Positions 18,088-26,595 of a DNA stretch of 64,000 nt are shown here, piece by piece. The notes under the pieces were generated by a model that had not been told where the DNA came from, did not search any database, and saw nothing but the letters and a program-made list of their open reading frames with translations. Numbering within the stretch: the first letter of the stretch is position 1; each line of letters starts with the position of its first letter. The DNA is from Polaromonas sp. YR568 (GTDB taxonomy: Bacteria; Pseudomonadota; Gammaproteobacteria; Burkholderiales; Burkholderiaceae_C), in the NCBI RefSeq assembly GCF_900116715.1, contig NZ_FPBM01000005.1, positions 1-64,000 of the forward strand, read 5' to 3'. The translations under genes and the position numbers were made by a program.

Positions 18088-19365
18088 TCAGTAGAACCAG
18101 CCTGCCGGAACAGTGACCAGTTTGGGGAAAACCACCATCAGGAACATTACCGCGAACTCGGCGATCATGAACGGGATGACACCCTTGGTGACGTCGTCCA
18201 TGCTGATCTTGCCGACGCCGGCCACCACATTGAGCACCGTGCCCACCGGGGGCGTCACCAGTCCGATCGAGTTGTTGATGATGAACAGCACGCCGAAGTA
18301 GACCGGATCGATCCCTGCGGCCTTGACCACGGGCATCAACACGGGCGTCAGAATCAGGATGGTGGGCGTCATGTCCATTGCCGTGCCGACGGCCATGACC
18401 AGCACCATGATGGCCGCCATCAGCAAAATCGGGCTGTCCATGAAAGGCTTGAGAAGGCTCACCACCATTCCCGGCAGGTTGGCCACGGTGATCAGCCAGG
18501 CGCTGACCATGGCCGCGGCGATCAGGAACATCACGACGGCGCTGGTCTTGGCCGAGGCGACGAACACGCCGTACAGCTGCGGGAGCTTGAGTTCGCGGTA
18601 GATCACGGTCGAGACGAACAGGGCGTAGACGGCAGCCACCACGGCGGCCTCGGTGGGCGTGAACACGCCCATGCGCAGGCCGACCAGGATGATGACCGGA
18701 AGGATCAGCGCCCAGGTCGCGTCACGGAACGCCTTCATGACCTCGGCAGCAGATTTGCGCGGCGGCGGCACGATGTCTTCGCGCCGCACCAGCCAGGCCC
18801 AGGTGATCCACAGCGCGCCGCCGATCATCAGGCCCGGCACGATGGCTGCCAAGAAGAGCTTGGAGATCGACACGTTGGCCGCCACACCGAAGATCACCAG
18901 TCCGATACTGGGCGGGATCACCGGGCCGATCACACCCACGGATGCGATGAGGCCACCCGCGCGCACTTTGTTGTGCCCGGCCTTGACCATCATCGGAAGC
19001 AGCAACGCGGTGAGCGCGGCCGCGTCCGCCACGGCCGAGCCCGACAGCGCCGACAGCAGGCAGCCGGCCATGATGGTCACGTAGCCCAGCCCGCCCTTGA
19101 CGTGGCCGACCAGTGCCAGCGCCAGGTCGACGATGCGGCGCGACAGGCCGCCGACGTTCATGATCTCGCCGGCCAGCATGAAGAACGGCACGGCCAGCAA
19201 GGGGAAGCTGTCGGCGCCGCCGACCAGGTTCTGCGCCAGGATCTGCGCATCGAACAGTTGCAAATGCCACATCAGGGCGACACCGCTGGCCAGCAGCGCA
19301 AACGCGATGGGAATGCCCAGGGCCATGGCGGCCAGCAGCGAGCCGATGAAAATGAAGATGGTCAT
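18088..19365 (-). CDS. dctM: TRAP transporter large permease (DctM family)
   Basis: This 425-residue integral membrane protein has the standard DctM length and about twelve hydrophobic segments, with the family blocks SFPLLAVPFFMLAGEIM near the start, GLIASVGVIGPVIPPSIGLVIFG in the middle and TPPVGTVLNVVAGVGKI near the end. It is the transport subunit of the second TRAP system in the window and lacks the insert seen in the DctM at 11829-13826. Its start overlaps the dctQ stop by 4 bases (ATGA), showing translational coupling. The operon order is dctP, aroQ, dctQ, dctM, then the hypothetical gene. Confidence 0.93.
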   Translation of the reverse strand: MTIFIFIGSLLAAMALGIPIAFALLASGVALMWHLQLFDAQILAQNLVGGADSFPLLAVPFFMLAGEIMNVGGLSRRIVDLALALVGHVKGGLGYVTIMAGCLLSALSGSAVADAAALTALLLPMMVKAGHNKVRAGGLIASVGVIGPVIPPSIGLVIFGVAANVSISKLFLAAIVPGLMIGGALWITWAWLVRREDIVPPPRKSAAEVMKAFRDATWALILPVIILVGLRMGVFTPTEAAVVAAVYALFVSTVIYRELKLPQLYGVFVASAKTSAVVMFLIAAAMVSAWLITVANLPGMVVSLLKPFMDSPILLMAAIMVLVMAVGTAMDMTPTILILTPVLMPVVKAAGIDPVYFGVLFIINNSIGLVTPPVGTVLNVVAGVGKISMDDVTKGVIPFMIAEFAVMFLMVVFPKLVTVPAGWFY

Positions 19366-19934
19366 GGCCGTGCTCCCACGGTGCTGTCCGGCTGGCGCGC
19401 ATCGTCCAGCACCTGCTTGAGCTGCACGGCCTCTTCCGATTCCTGCACCATGACCAGTTCATCCTCCGACAGCTGGCCGGTGACGGCCTTCCACAAATCC
19501 AGCAGCAGCAGGCCGCAAGCAAGCACGCCGAACACGAGACCGGAGAGGTAGACGATGGACATGGACCAGCCAGTCGTCGGCGCCGTGACGTCCCAGTTGA
19601 TCTTGACCTGCTCCCAGCTGCCCATGGCCAGCAGTACCACGATGAAGATCATCAGCGCGTGGCCGATGATGAGGCAGATCTTTTTGCCGATGACCGGCAG
19701 CCGCCCCACCACCATGTCGATGCCGAGGTGACCGTGTTCACGCAGCGCGACCAGCGCTCCGAGAAAGGTGCCCCAGATGAACAGCCAGCGTGACAGCTCT
19801 TCGGACACCGTGATGCCTGAGTTAAAGCCGTAGCGCAGCACGACATTGCCGAACACCAGCACGACCATGAGGGCCAGGCCAAAGGCGATGAGGAACTCAA
19901 TGCCTTTGCAGGCCTTGTCGACGAACTTGTCCAT
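19362..19934 (-). CDS. dctQ: TRAP transporter small permease (DctQ family)
   Basis: This 190-residue membrane protein has four hydrophobic segments. The first covers IEFLIAFGLALMVVLVFGNVV and the block SEELSRWLFIWGTFLGALVAL is typical of DctQ. The last third is an acidic cytoplasmic-looking tail with LSEDELVMVQESEEAVQLKQ. The ATG at 19934 lies 1 base after the aroQ stop and is better than the TTG six codons earlier. Together with the DctM and DctP of this operon it forms a complete TRAP transporter. Confidence 0.9.
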   Translation of the reverse strand: MDKFVDKACKGIEFLIAFGLALMVVLVFGNVVLRYGFNSGITVSEELSRWLFIWGTFLGALVALREHGHLGIDMVVGRLPVIGKKICLIIGHALMIFIVVLLAMGSWEQVKINWDVTAPTTGWSMSIVYLSGLVFGVLACGLLLLDLWKAVTGQLSEDELVMVQESEEAVQLKQVLDDARQPDSTVGARP

Positions 19935-19935
19935 G

Positions 19936-20394
19936 TCAGTTTTTTGCGGCAAGGGCTTGCGTTTCGCGCGCGATGTCGGTCACGACCCTAAGGCCCTGGA
20001 GGTACGAGCGGGGACCGAAACCCTGGATCGTGCCCTTCACCGCCGGCGAGATGATCGAGTGGTGGCGCCAGGGCTCACGTGTCGCGAGGTTCGACATGTG
20101 CACTTCGACCACCGGGAAGGGCATGGCCTTGATCGCGTCATGCAGCGGCACGCCATGCTGCGTCAGCCCGGCGGGGTTGACCAGCGCGCCCTGCGCCGAG
20201 TCGATGTGCTCGTGCAGGAAATCAATCAGCGCTCCTTCGTGGTTCGACTGCAGGGTCTCAAGCGTCACGCCCAGTTCTCCCGCCAGTTTGGCCAGCATGT
20301 CGTTGATCTGTGCGAGCGTCGTGGTGCCGTAGATGTGCGGTTCGCGGCGGCCGAACAGGTTCAGGTTCGGCCCGTGGAGTACAAGTATTTTCAT
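19936..20394 (-). CDS. aroQ: Type II 3-dehydroquinate dehydratase
   Basis: AroQ interconverts 3-dehydroquinate and 3-dehydroshikimate. The 152-residue protein matches the type II class: GPNLNLFGRREPHIYG at residues 8-23 (with the catalytic Tyr at about 22 and Arg in RRE), LQSNHEGALIDFLHE, NPAGLTQHGVPLHDAI, VHMSNLATREPWRHHS and GFGPRSYLQGL. It sits between dctP and dctQ of a TRAP operon with an IclR regulator opposite, so it is probably a catabolic copy serving uptake of quinate, shikimate or a related hydroaromatic acid rather than the housekeeping enzyme. That role is an inference. Confidence 0.94.
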   Translation of the reverse strand: MKILVLHGPNLNLFGRREPHIYGTTTLAQINDMLAKLAGELGVTLETLQSNHEGALIDFLHEHIDSAQGALVNPAGLTQHGVPLHDAIKAMPFPVVEVHMSNLATREPWRHHSIISPAVKGTIQGFGPRSYLQGLRVVTDIARETQALAAKN

Positions 20395-20413
20395 GGAGTT
20401 AAAAACTTCACCA

Positions 20414-21454
20414 TCAGAACTTGGACACGCGTTCCAGCTCGGACTTGAAGAGGGTCACGATGGCCGGGTCATAGGCAGCGGAAAACTTGTCGTAGACCGG
20501 ACGCACGTCGGCACGCATCTTGGCCAGCTCGGCGGGCGGCACGTCGTTGTAGAGCATGCCCTTGGCGGTGAGCTCGCCCAGCGCCTTGGCCGAAACTTCA
20601 CGGCTGACCACGCGCTGCCAGTTTTGCGCTTCGATGGCTGCGTCCTGCAGGATCTTGTGCTCCGTCGCCGAGAGCTTGTCCCAGAAGCGCTTGCTGATCT
20701 GGATCGGGTTGGTCGCGTAGACGTGGTTGGTGCCGCTCACGTATTTCTGCACTTCGTAGAACTTGCTCGAGGCGATCACCGCGAAAGGGTTTTCCTCACC
20801 GTCGACGGCCTTGCTCTCGAGCGCGCCGTACAGCTCGGCAAAGGGCATAGGCACCGGGTTGGCCTTAAAGGTCTTGAAGGTTTCCAGGAACACCGGGTTC
20901 GGGATCACGCGCAGCTTCAGGCCTTCCAGGTCGGCGCCCTTCATGATGGGACGCTTGCTGTTGGTGACGTTACGAAAGCCCAGGTCGAAGAAGCCCAGCA
21001 CGATCACGCCCTTTTCAGGCAGTTTGGCAGTGAGCATCTTGCCCAGAGGGCCGTCGACCAGCGCGTCAGCCTGCTTCGCATTGGCGAAGAGGAAGGGAAA
21101 GTCCAGCAGGCCGAACTCCTTGACGATGCCGTTGAGCGATGTCGTCGAGGCCACCAGCATTTCCTGCACGCCGCCCTGCACGGCGGACTGCTGCTGCAGC
21201 TCGTTGCCGAGCTGGGAGGCCGCGAATTCCTGCACCTTGATCTTGCCGCCGCTCTTGGCGGCGACGATCTCGGCGAATTTGCGCACACCCAGGCTGGTCG
21301 GGTGGTCGGGGTTGTTCAGGTGGCCGAACTTGATGGTGCGTTCCTGGATGTCCTGGGCCAGGGCCGCAGTTGGCAAGCCCAACAGGACGGCTGCGGCCAC
21401 GGCCAGGGTGCGGCGGGTGAAGCAGGTGAAGAGGGTGAAGGGCATCGACGTCAT
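20414..21454 (-). CDS. dctP: TRAP transporter solute-binding protein (DctP family)
   Basis: This 346-residue periplasmic receptor is the first gene of the TRAP/aroQ operon. A Sec signal peptide covers TLAVAAAVLLGLPTAALAQ. The mature protein has DctP-type features: RTIKFGHLNNPDHPTSLGVR, GLKLRVIPNPVFLETFK and YGALESKAVDGEENP. The ATG at 21454 (MTSMPFTLF) is chosen because the longer frame begins inside the regulatory region with a sequence unlike a signal peptide; ATG 21445 is also possible. The ligand is not known, but the adjacent aroQ points to a hydroaromatic acid. Three IclR-like half-sites lie about 110 bases upstream. Confidence 0.9.
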   Translation of the reverse strand: MTSMPFTLFTCFTRRTLAVAAAVLLGLPTAALAQDIQERTIKFGHLNNPDHPTSLGVRKFAEIVAAKSGGKIKVQEFAASQLGNELQQQSAVQGGVQEMLVASTTSLNGIVKEFGLLDFPFLFANAKQADALVDGPLGKMLTAKLPEKGVIVLGFFDLGFRNVTNSKRPIMKGADLEGLKLRVIPNPVFLETFKTFKANPVPMPFAELYGALESKAVDGEENPFAVIASSKFYEVQKYVSGTNHVYATNPIQISKRFWDKLSATEHKILQDAAIEAQNWQRVVSREVSAKALGELTAKGMLYNDVPPAELAKMRADVRPVYDKFSAAYDPAIVTLFKSELERVSKF

Positions 21455-21566
21455 GGAAGGGGTCCTTTTGTCTCGGTTTGAATCTTTGGAGGTGAGTGAA
21501 AAAATGGGCGCCGGCAGACAGGTCGTACCTTCGCCGGTATCAAGGCAGGTGGATAATGGCTGAAAG

Positions 21567-21590
21567 TGGAAAGTCTTTCCACTATGGAAA
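21567..21590. promoter_or_regulatory. Three alternating IclR-like half-sites
   Basis: TGGAAA (21567-21572), TTTCCA (21576-21581) and TGGAAA (21585-21590) are each separated by 3 bases. The first pair belongs to a perfect 19-bp palindrome with arms AGTGGAAAG and CTTTCCACT (21565-21583). The TGGAAA-N3-TTTCCA form matches the classical IclR operator layout. It lies between the divergent dctP and iclR-type genes, about 85 bases from the latter's start. Confidence 0.65.
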
Positions 21591-21672
21591 ACCATTAGCA
21601 TTTTCCGATTCATCCCGGCCCAAGGCGTGGCCAAATACCACCCATGCCCCCGTCAAAAAACGTCGTTTCCCC

Positions 21673-22452
21673 ATGAGCACCCTTCTCGAACGAAGCTTTA
21701 AAACCCTGGAGCAGCTGGCCGTGCACCCCGAGGGGCAGACCGTCTCCATGATTGCCGCCACGCTCGACATGCCGCTCAGCGCCACCCACCGGCTGCTGGC
21801 CGAGCTGTGCCGCTGCGGCTATGTGCGCCAGGTGCGTGAGCAGGGCGAATACGTGCTCACCATCAAACTCGTGTCGCTTGGCCTGGGCTTTTTGAGCGCC
21901 TCGGGTGTGGTCGATGTGGCGCAGCCGCTGCTCGACAGCCTGGCCGAAGAATCCGGCGAGCTGGTGCGGCTTGCAGTTGTCAATGGCGATGACCTCACCT
22001 TTGTGGCCAAGGCCCAGGGCGCACGCCGCGGCCTGCGTTATGACCCCGACATGGGCCTGTCGGTGCGCCTCTCGTGCAGCGCCGCCGGCCACGCCTGGCT
22101 GTCGACCATGAGCGACGAAGAAGCCATGCGCCTGGTGACCAAACAGGGCTTTGGCCTGCCCAAAGACTTCGGTCCCAAGGCCCCCACCACCGTCAAGGCA
22201 TTGCTGGCTTATGTGCAGGCAGCACGCAAGCGCGGCTTCAGCATGATCAACGAAGTGTTTGCGCCGCAGATGACGGCCATGGCCGCACCGGTGATGTCAC
22301 CCACGGGCGCGATAGGCGTGGTCACCATCGCCGGCCCGCTGGTGCGCCTGACCGAGACGCGCATGGAGGAGCTGTCGGAAGCGTTGCTGGACACGGCCGA
22401 AGAGATTCGCGCGGCGAGCGGCGCGTCAGCCATGTTCAAGAAACGGGCCTGA
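21673..22452 (+). CDS. IclR-family transcriptional regulator
   Basis: This 259-residue protein has an N-terminal winged helix (ERSFKTLEQLAVHPEG, then MIAATLDMPLSATHRLLAELCRCGYV) and a C-terminal IclR effector domain with LSCSAAGHAWLSTM and GFSMINEVFAPQMTAMAAPV. The ATG at 21673 (MSTLLERSFK) fits the family; the frame extends 59 codons further upstream, across the palindromic operators, which is unlikely to be coding. It is divergent from the TRAP/aroQ operon and is the natural candidate for its regulator. IclR members such as PcaR, PcaU and PobR control aromatic and hydroaromatic catabolism, which fits the aroQ gene. Confidence 0.9.
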   Translation: MSTLLERSFKTLEQLAVHPEGQTVSMIAATLDMPLSATHRLLAELCRCGYVRQVREQGEYVLTIKLVSLGLGFLSASGVVDVAQPLLDSLAEESGELVRLAVVNGDDLTFVAKAQGARRGLRYDPDMGLSVRLSCSAAGHAWLSTMSDEEAMRLVTKQGFGLPKDFGPKAPTTVKALLAYVQAARKRGFSMINEVFAPQMTAMAAPVMSPTGAIGVVTIAGPLVRLTETRMEELSEALLDTAEEIRAASGASAMFKKRA

Positions 22453-22494
22453 GCAGCGCTTGCCGGCGCGTCCTCTCCTGACGACCTGTTGTTT

Positions 22495-23328
22495 CTAGTC
22501 CGTCAATGCGAAACGGGTACCGTCCGGTAACGACACAGCCGGCATTCCCCCGCGAAGACGGAGCGCCGGGGCCTCACCCATGACGGTCGCGTAATCGCCC
22601 TCAACAAACAGCCCCGTGCCTTCAGGCAGTGCCAGCACACGGACAGATGAATTCAGGACGAAGAATTCGGCAAGCCGTTCTTCACGCGACTCCCCGTTAA
22701 ACCCGGGGGGTTTGCCGCTGATGAAATGCGGATTGATCTGAAACGGGACCAGATTCAGTGCTTTGAGTGACGGCGGTTCGACGACCGGCATGTCGTTGGT
22801 CGTACGCATGGTCGGGCCCGCCACGTTGGCGCCGGCGCTCCATCCGACGTATGGCATTCCGCCCAGAACGCGATCACGAATCGCCCCAATCAGATCAGCT
22901 TCGTAAAGCCGCTTGAGGAGCGCAAAGGTATTGCCGCCGCCCATGACGATTGCCTCGGCCGACGCGACAGCCGCCTTCGGGTCGGCATACCGATGTATTG
23001 ATTCACAGGCGTAACCGAGGCGTTCGAAAACCGGAGTCACCTGTGCTTCGAAGTCGGAAAAACTGGGTACCACTGCCGCATACGGGATGAACAGCACGCG
23101 CTTCGCATGGCCTTGCAACGCACGGTGAAACTGCGCGTCGGCATGAGCCAGGTAAGGCAGATTGCCCTTGCGTGAGCTGCTCATCAGCAAAAGGCGTTTG
23201 GTGGCCTTTCCTTGCCTCGCGTCATCTGTGCGGGCAGGGGATGCTTGCGCCATGAGGTTTCCGGCGGGGAACAGCGCAGCGGGCAGCGAAGCGGCTGAGG
23301 CGAGTTTGATGAGATTACGACGATCCAA
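22495..23328 (-). CDS. PepE-like (S51) peptidase with an N-terminal twin-arginine signal
   Basis: The body resembles Escherichia coli dipeptidase E (alpha-aspartyl dipeptidase): VMGGGNTFALLKRL, YVGWSAGANVAGPTMRTTNDMPVV with the nucleophile Ser in GWSAG, and LVPFQINPHF. Unlike cytoplasmic PepE, it begins DRRNLIKLASAASLPAALFP and ends the leader near NLMAQA, a twin-arginine-type signal, so export to the periplasm is likely. The start is decided by AGGAG at 23335-23339, 6 bases before a TTG at 23328 (277 residues); the frame runs further upstream without a comparable site. It is divergent from the MocR gene. A peptidase acting outside the cytoplasm is inferred. Confidence 0.8.
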   Translation of the reverse strand: MDRRNLIKLASAASLPAALFPAGNLMAQASPARTDDARQGKATKRLLLMSSSRKGNLPYLAHADAQFHRALQGHAKRVLFIPYAAVVPSFSDFEAQVTPVFERLGYACESIHRYADPKAAVASAEAIVMGGGNTFALLKRLYEADLIGAIRDRVLGGMPYVGWSAGANVAGPTMRTTNDMPVVEPPSLKALNLVPFQINPHFISGKPPGFNGESREERLAEFFVLNSSVRVLALPEGTGLFVEGDYATVMGEAPALRLRGGMPAVSLPDGTRFALTD

Positions 23329-23789
23329 GGCAGGCTCCTGATTAAAAGGGCATCGATCGAGACAATTAGTCTGTTTCGCCGAAGCCCGTTGTTGTGTAAT
23401 GCGGCGACTATTTGCTACCAACCATCCTGGTCACCAAACCGGCTATCCAGGATGGCCACTCTTCTTCTCCCTGGAGAGCGAAAAGTGATTGCAATGTACT
23501 GTGGTCTATGGCTCGTAAAAAGAGCCACGGGCAGTCAGTTTGATGGAGCCACATTCATCTCACCATGCGTGCCCGTTAACGTGATGTCTATTGCTTCTTT
23601 CCTCTGTCGAAGCAAGAAATCCGGGTCTCAGCATCCTCTCAATCAAGACCAGGAGCACCCGCTAACGCACTTGCATCGCCAGGCACAGTCGGGCTACAGT
23701 TCGCCGAGAAACTGGCTCCACAAAAATCGCCCAACCAGAGACATTGGATAGAGCCATTCAATCGTGCGTTCAAATCATCTTGCCCTCTT
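23329..23789. other. Intergenic region between the PepE-like and MocR genes
   Basis: The 461 bases hold no credible gene; an open frame at 23389-23751 has no ribosome site or family resemblance. A perfect 9-bp inverted repeat, CCATCCTGG (23422-23430) and CCAGGATGG (23447-23455), lies about 95 bases upstream of the PepE-like start and could be an operator. Confidence 0.5.
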
Positions 23790-25265
23790 ATGCCAAGCGA
23801 GACACCAACCTTAGTACCGCAAGCACTGCTGGATGCGCCCTTGGCCAGAGATCGTGGCGCCGCGCCGATGCAGCGCCAATTGCATGACCGGTTGAAAGAC
23901 GCCATCCTGGCGGGCCGGCTGGCGCCGGGATGCCTGCTGCCAGGCTCGCGCGCGCTTGCAGAAGCCCTGTCAATCTCGCGCAACACGGTGACGGCGGCAT
24001 ACAACCTTCTGGCGGTGGAAGGGTATGTTCAACCGGATCGAAAGGGAACCAGAGTTGCAACGCTGATTCGCCCGCCATCGCGTGCACGGCGCGCTGCACA
24101 ACCGGCAGTGCCCCTTCCAGCGCGCCTGGCACGGATTCAATCGACGGTGCCACCTGCCGAAGCAGGTCTGGCGCTGAGGCCTGGCGTTCCGGCCTTGTCC
24201 CATTTCCCCCTGGCTGACTGGCGCCGCGCCATAGACCGTGCAATTCATCGTGCGGGATCGTCGGCGCTAGGCTACGGCGACCCCTTGGGCGAACCGGCAT
24301 TGCGCACGTCCATCGCCAACTACCTGAGTCTTGCCCGAGGCGTACGCTGCGACCCGGCGCTGGTAGTCATTACCGAAGGCGCGCAGGAGGCGCTCCTGCT
24401 CTGCGTTCGGTTGCTCACCAACCCCGGCGACATCGCCTGGATTGAGGACCCCGGCTATCGCGGTGCGAAGGCGGCCATGCATTCGGGTGACCTGCGCATC
24501 GTGCCAAAGCAGGTCGATGCGGATGGCCTGATGGTGACGGAGAAAGATTGGCGATCCCAGCCGCCCAGCCTGATCTACACCACACCCTCGCATCAGTATC
24601 CGGCGGGCGCCGTGCTGTCGGTTGCGCGCAGGCTGGAACTGATCGCAAATGCCCGGCGCCATCGCACCTGGATCATCGAAGACGATTACGACAGCGAATA
24701 CCGCCATGTGGGGGCGCCCATAGGGGCAATGCAGGGGCTTGTGGATCAGGCTCCGGTCCTCTATGTGGGGACCTTCAGCAAGACCATGTTTCCATCGCTG
24801 CGCCTGGGGTTTCTCGTGTTGCCGGAAGCCTTGATTGCGCAGATGCGGGAACCACTGACAGAGATTCTCCGCGGTGGTCACCGGTATGAGCAGCTGGCAT
24901 TGGCAGAATTTATAGACAGTGGTGAATTCAGCCGGCACCTGAGCCGCATGCGGCGCCTGTACCGCGACCGGCAGCATTCTTTGCGCGAGGCGCTGACCCA
25001 GCATATGCGGGTGCCACATGTCATTGAAGGCGGCAATTGCGGACTGCACTTGACCATGCGGCTCCCCGCGCAGTATCCCGATCGTGCGATTGCCGATGCG
25101 GCGCAGCGCCATGGTCTCGCTCCCGCCGCCCTATCGAGTTTTGCGCTGCAGCCCAGATCTCAACACAATGGCCTGGTGCTGGGATACGGGAATACTTCCG
25201 CAGAGCTGTTCTCTCCCATGATCCGGCGCTTGTCCCAGATCACTCTGGGCGCAAAAGTCTCCTGA
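23790..25265 (+). CDS. MocR-family transcriptional regulator (GntR HTH plus aminotransferase-like domain)
   Basis: This 491-residue protein joins a GntR winged helix (QLHDRLKDAILAGRLAPG, then SRALAEALSISRNTVTAAYNLL, residues about 25-80) to a fold type I aminotransferase domain with EGAQEALLLCVRLLTNPGD, the DDYDSEYRHVGAPIG block and TFSKTMFPSLRLGF (PLP-binding Lys near residue 330). MocR/PdxR proteins bind PLP in this domain and control vitamin B6, GABA or related genes. There is no pdxST or gabDT pair here; the neighbours are the divergent PepE-like gene and a convergent broken GNAT gene, so the target is not evident. Confidence 0.9.
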   Translation: MPSETPTLVPQALLDAPLARDRGAAPMQRQLHDRLKDAILAGRLAPGCLLPGSRALAEALSISRNTVTAAYNLLAVEGYVQPDRKGTRVATLIRPPSRARRAAQPAVPLPARLARIQSTVPPAEAGLALRPGVPALSHFPLADWRRAIDRAIHRAGSSALGYGDPLGEPALRTSIANYLSLARGVRCDPALVVITEGAQEALLLCVRLLTNPGDIAWIEDPGYRGAKAAMHSGDLRIVPKQVDADGLMVTEKDWRSQPPSLIYTTPSHQYPAGAVLSVARRLELIANARRHRTWIIEDDYDSEYRHVGAPIGAMQGLVDQAPVLYVGTFSKTMFPSLRLGFLVLPEALIAQMREPLTEILRGGHRYEQLALAEFIDSGEFSRHLSRMRRLYRDRQHSLREALTQHMRVPHVIEGGNCGLHLTMRLPAQYPDRAIADAAQRHGLAPAALSSFALQPRSQHNGLVLGYGNTSAELFSPMIRRLSQITLGAKVS

Positions 25266-25347
25266 CGCTTCTCGTCAATCAACCCCTGCTCCGGCAGATC
25301 AACCCGCCGACGGCGGCTGCATAGGTGCGGAACTGGCCAAGGCGCGG

Positions 25348-26089
25348 CTAAGCGGCCATTTCTGATGGGATTTTTTTCATCAGGTCACTGCGGATCCTTG
25401 CCAGGGAGAGCGCCTGCTGACCTTGAGAGTCAAAGTTCTCCGAAGACAGCCATGTATCAAATGCGGCTTTTACGACAAGCCATTCACGGTCAACGATTGA
25501 GAACCAGGCCGTGTCCCGCGATCGCCCCTTATAGACAGTGGCCTGGCGAAAGATTCCTTCAAAGCTGAACCCAAATCTGGCCGCTGCATTTCGCGATGGC
25601 ACATTCAGACTGTCGCATTTCCATTCATACCGGCGATAACCGAGCGTGTCGAATGCGAGCTTCATCAACAGGTACTGCGCCTCCGTCGCCGCGCGGGTGC
25701 GTTGCAGCAAAGGGGAATAGGTAATGTGCCCCACCTCCATCACGCCATTCACAGGATCAATCCGCATGAGCGCCATCGTTCCAACTGCGCGCTGTGTTTC
25801 CATGTCCACCACCGTGTAGTGAATCGGATCCAGACTTGCAGCCGCACGGTCGAGGTAGGCGCCAAGCTCACTCAGCTGGGTGAACGGCTCGGCAAGAAGA
25901 TAGGTCCACATCCGCCCATCCTGCGCTGCGCTGTATGCGGCAAACAGGTCCGGCCCGTGCCGCTTCGGATCCAGGGGTTCAATCCGGCAAGTATTTTCCT
26001 TCGATCACAGCGCGCGGTGGTCTCGGCCTTTCAGTCCAGCCTTCGATAGTTTCGCCAACTTCCTGCCCATATGAATTTATCCGCGTCAT
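25348..26089 (-). pseudogene. GNAT N-acetyltransferase split by a 1-base frameshift
   Basis: The downstream frame (25348-25911) codes for a 187-residue RimJ/RimL-like GNAT piece with GHITYSPLLQRTRAATEAQ, KCDSLNVPSRNAAARFGF and FEGIFRQATVYKGRSRDTAW. Family similarity continues upstream of its first ATG: CRIEPLDPKRHGPDLFAAYS is readable in that frame back to a stop codon with no normal start. The missing N-terminus is in the neighbouring frame, from ATG 26089 (AGGA upstream): MTRINSYGQEV through RAVIEGKY. Removing one A at 25989-25990 joins the two into a 246-residue protein. Either the gene is inactivated or the base is a sequencing error. It is convergent with the MocR gene. Confidence 0.8.
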
Positions 26090-26253
26090 CCGACTTTCCT
26101 ATCGTTGCTAAAAGTCTAGAGTACGCGCGGCGTGGCATTGCAGAAAGGGCCATGGACAGACAATTTTGTGGTGCCACACATCCCCACGAATATCAATCAA
26201 TCCCAACGAAGCATGAAGTTTCGGCTCAGACTTCAGCGCAATCCGGCACCGGC

Positions 26254-26496
26254 TTAATGGTGAGGACCCCAAGGGCCTTCCCAAAGCGGCATGGCCGGGT
26301 TGGTCCCAATCGTGCGTTTTGCCGCGGCCCTGGTTTTGGCTGGCTTGGCCTTGGGGTCCGGCGCGCGCTGGGTTTGCGTCTGGCTGGCTGCGCCGGCCGG
26401 CCGGTCGGATGCAAGGTCTGAGGCGTGCAGCCCGGTTGTTGTAAAAGCAGCAGCCAGGCCAACAGATGCAAGAGGTCGCAGGATCAAAATCAACAT
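26254..26496 (-). CDS. Small putative exported protein, 80 residues
   Basis: I do not recognise this protein. From ATG 26496 it begins MLILILRPLASVGLAAAFTT, which looks like a short signal peptide, then a hydrophilic Ala/Pro/Lys-rich part (PDPKAKPAKTRAAAKRT) ending MPLWEGPWGPHH. GGGAGGG lies about 7 bases upstream of the start, which supports translation. Overlapping frames exist on both strands and the composition is low in complexity, so it may not be a gene. It lies 99 bases downstream of the alcE stop on the same strand. Confidence 0.4.
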   Translation of the reverse strand: MLILILRPLASVGLAAAFTTTGLHASDLASDRPAGAASQTQTQRAPDPKAKPAKTRAAAKRTIGTNPAMPLWEGPWGPHH

Positions 26497-26595
26497 TTTG
26501 GGGCCCTCCCGTAGTGAATCGTCGTCACTGCTGGAGAGCATGCAAAGGCCGTGCCAGAGCCTGGAGATCCTTCTGTCCCTGAACCTTTAGCCGCC

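Noticed and set aside
17887..19551. Open frame of 554 codons antisense to the TRAP permease genes
   Set aside because: Extreme His/Gln/Asp composition typical of a GC-rich shadow; no motif or ribosome site.
23389..23751. Open frame of 120 codons between the PepE-like and MocR genes
   Set aside because: No ribosome site, no family resemblance, unusual residue composition for the region.
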